From positions 1 to 7,051 of the forward strand of contig JAWRHV010000029.1 in the NCBI GenBank assembly GCA_040266995.1: 7,051 bases of DNA, read 5' to 3'. This stretch comes from UBA4312 sp040266995. Lineage in GTDB: Bacteria; Bacillota_I; Bacilli_A; Erysipelotrichales; Erysipelotrichaceae. The stretch's first letter is position 1. Every line of letters starts with the position of its first letter. Below the pieces are notes generated by a model. The model did no database searches. It saw only the letters and a list, made by a program, of their open reading frames with translations, and was not told where the DNA came from. The position numbers were made by a program, and so were the translations under genes. This document shows positions 6,799-7,051 of this stretch, in pieces.

Positions 6799-6863
6799 AG
6801 AGCAGATTATTCTCTTATAACATGGAATTTTCTCATGTCAGTAAGGGAGAGGTCTGCTTTTTT
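6799..6863 (+). terminator. Long hairpin with U-tract downstream of the antiterminator gene (intrinsic terminator, possibly an antitermination target)
   Basis: Arm 6799-6817 pairs with 6842-6860 at 18 of 19 positions (5 of them G-U, one A-A mismatch at 6809/6850). A smaller apical stem, ACATG 6820-6824 with CATGT 6834-6838, sits inside the loop. Six U residues (6858-6863) follow at once; the last three pairs of the outer stem overlap the start of this tract. It lies 22 bases after the stop codon at 6776. The structure fits an intrinsic terminator. Its length and apical stem are more than termination needs, so a recognised RNA element is also possible. Confidence 0.75.
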
Positions 6864-6923
6864 ATGTTATAAAATGCAATAACAAAGTGTTTATAAGCAT
6901 ATATCTTATCGAATGCAACTATG

Positions 6924-7019
6924 CTAATTAATACTAAGTTGTTTATGAATTGTTCGTTCAATGGGGTTATCTATATTGCCATTAGTGGTTTTATTGATAT
7001 ATAAAGCAGTATTTCCATA
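6924..7019 (-). pseudogene. Possible decayed transposase fragment (IS66-like motif)
   Basis: The - strand between two in-frame stops reads about 31 codons, including NGNIDNPIERTIHKQLSIN. This resembles the 'DG.I.IDNN..ER.I.......RKN' block near the end of IS66 TnpC transposases. There is no start codon with a ribosome binding site, an in-frame stop lies just upstream, and the glycine-arginine-lysine block that should follow is missing. If real, it is a remnant only. The match is by eye on a short stretch and may be chance. Confidence 0.2.
6976..7005 (+). promoter_or_regulatory. Candidate promoter for a gene beyond the window
   Basis: TTGCCA (6976-6981) and TATAAA (7000-7005) are each one mismatch from the SigA consensus and are separated by 18 bases. 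In AT-rich DNA such matches arise by chance, and no start codon with a ribosome binding site is visible before the window ends. Confidence 0.28.
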
Positions 7020-7051
7020 TTAAATCAGACTGTCTAAAATATGGTAAAGAT

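Noticed and set aside
6860..6874. Small palindrome TTTTAT GTT ATAAAA after the hairpin
   Set aside because: It is an AT-only six-pair stem in AT-rich DNA, too weak to call a separate element.
6921..7004. Plus-strand 27-codon open frame starting at ATG 6921
   Set aside because: It is short and has no ribosome binding site. It overlaps AT-rich noncoding DNA and has no recognisable features.

Overview
The window reads as the distal part of a Wzx/Wzy-type capsule or exopolysaccharide operon of a Bacillota (Firmicutes) bacterium, probably an anaerobic clostridial or erysipelotrichial lineage. Reasons: strong AAAGGAGG-type ribosome binding sites, moderate-to-low GC, all genes packed on one strand, a NusG paralog of the LoaP type beside a polysaccharide operon, and a SigA consensus promoter. 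The species cannot be named from sequence alone.

Layout, all on the + strand. Positions 1-32 are probably the tail of an upstream gene. Then come a Wzz-like polysaccharide co-polymerase (33-986), a 14-helix Wzx-type flippase (1004-2479), UDP-galactopyranose mutase Glf (2476-3594, overlapping wzx by 4 bp), and two tandem, clearly paralogous but diverged Wzy-like polymerase/ligase membrane proteins (3599-4843 and 4854-6113). These five genes are separated by at most 17 bp and look like one transcription unit. After a 141-bp gap holding a near-perfect SigA promoter and an inverted repeat, a NusG-family antiterminator (LoaP type, 6255-6776) follows. It is followed by a long hairpin with a U-tract (6799-6863) and about 190 bp of AT-rich DNA without a convincing intact gene, which may carry a decayed transposase fragment on the - strand.

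How the genes fit together: Glf makes UDP-galactofuranose, so the polymer probably contains Galf. Wzx flips the undecaprenyl-linked repeat unit, a Wzy protein polymerises it outside the membrane, and the Wzz-like protein sets chain length. No glycosyltransferase lies in the window, so those must be upstream or elsewhere. The LoaP-like protein probably promotes read-through of terminators in a long polysaccharide operon, either this one or one starting just past the window end.

The points most worth a second look are the tandem polymerase paralogs (one with an AT-rich core and a 25-bp stretch identical to its neighbour), the co-polymerase whose cytoplasmic tail looks like a kinase fold without its P-loop, and the RNA-structure candidates on either side of the antiterminator gene.
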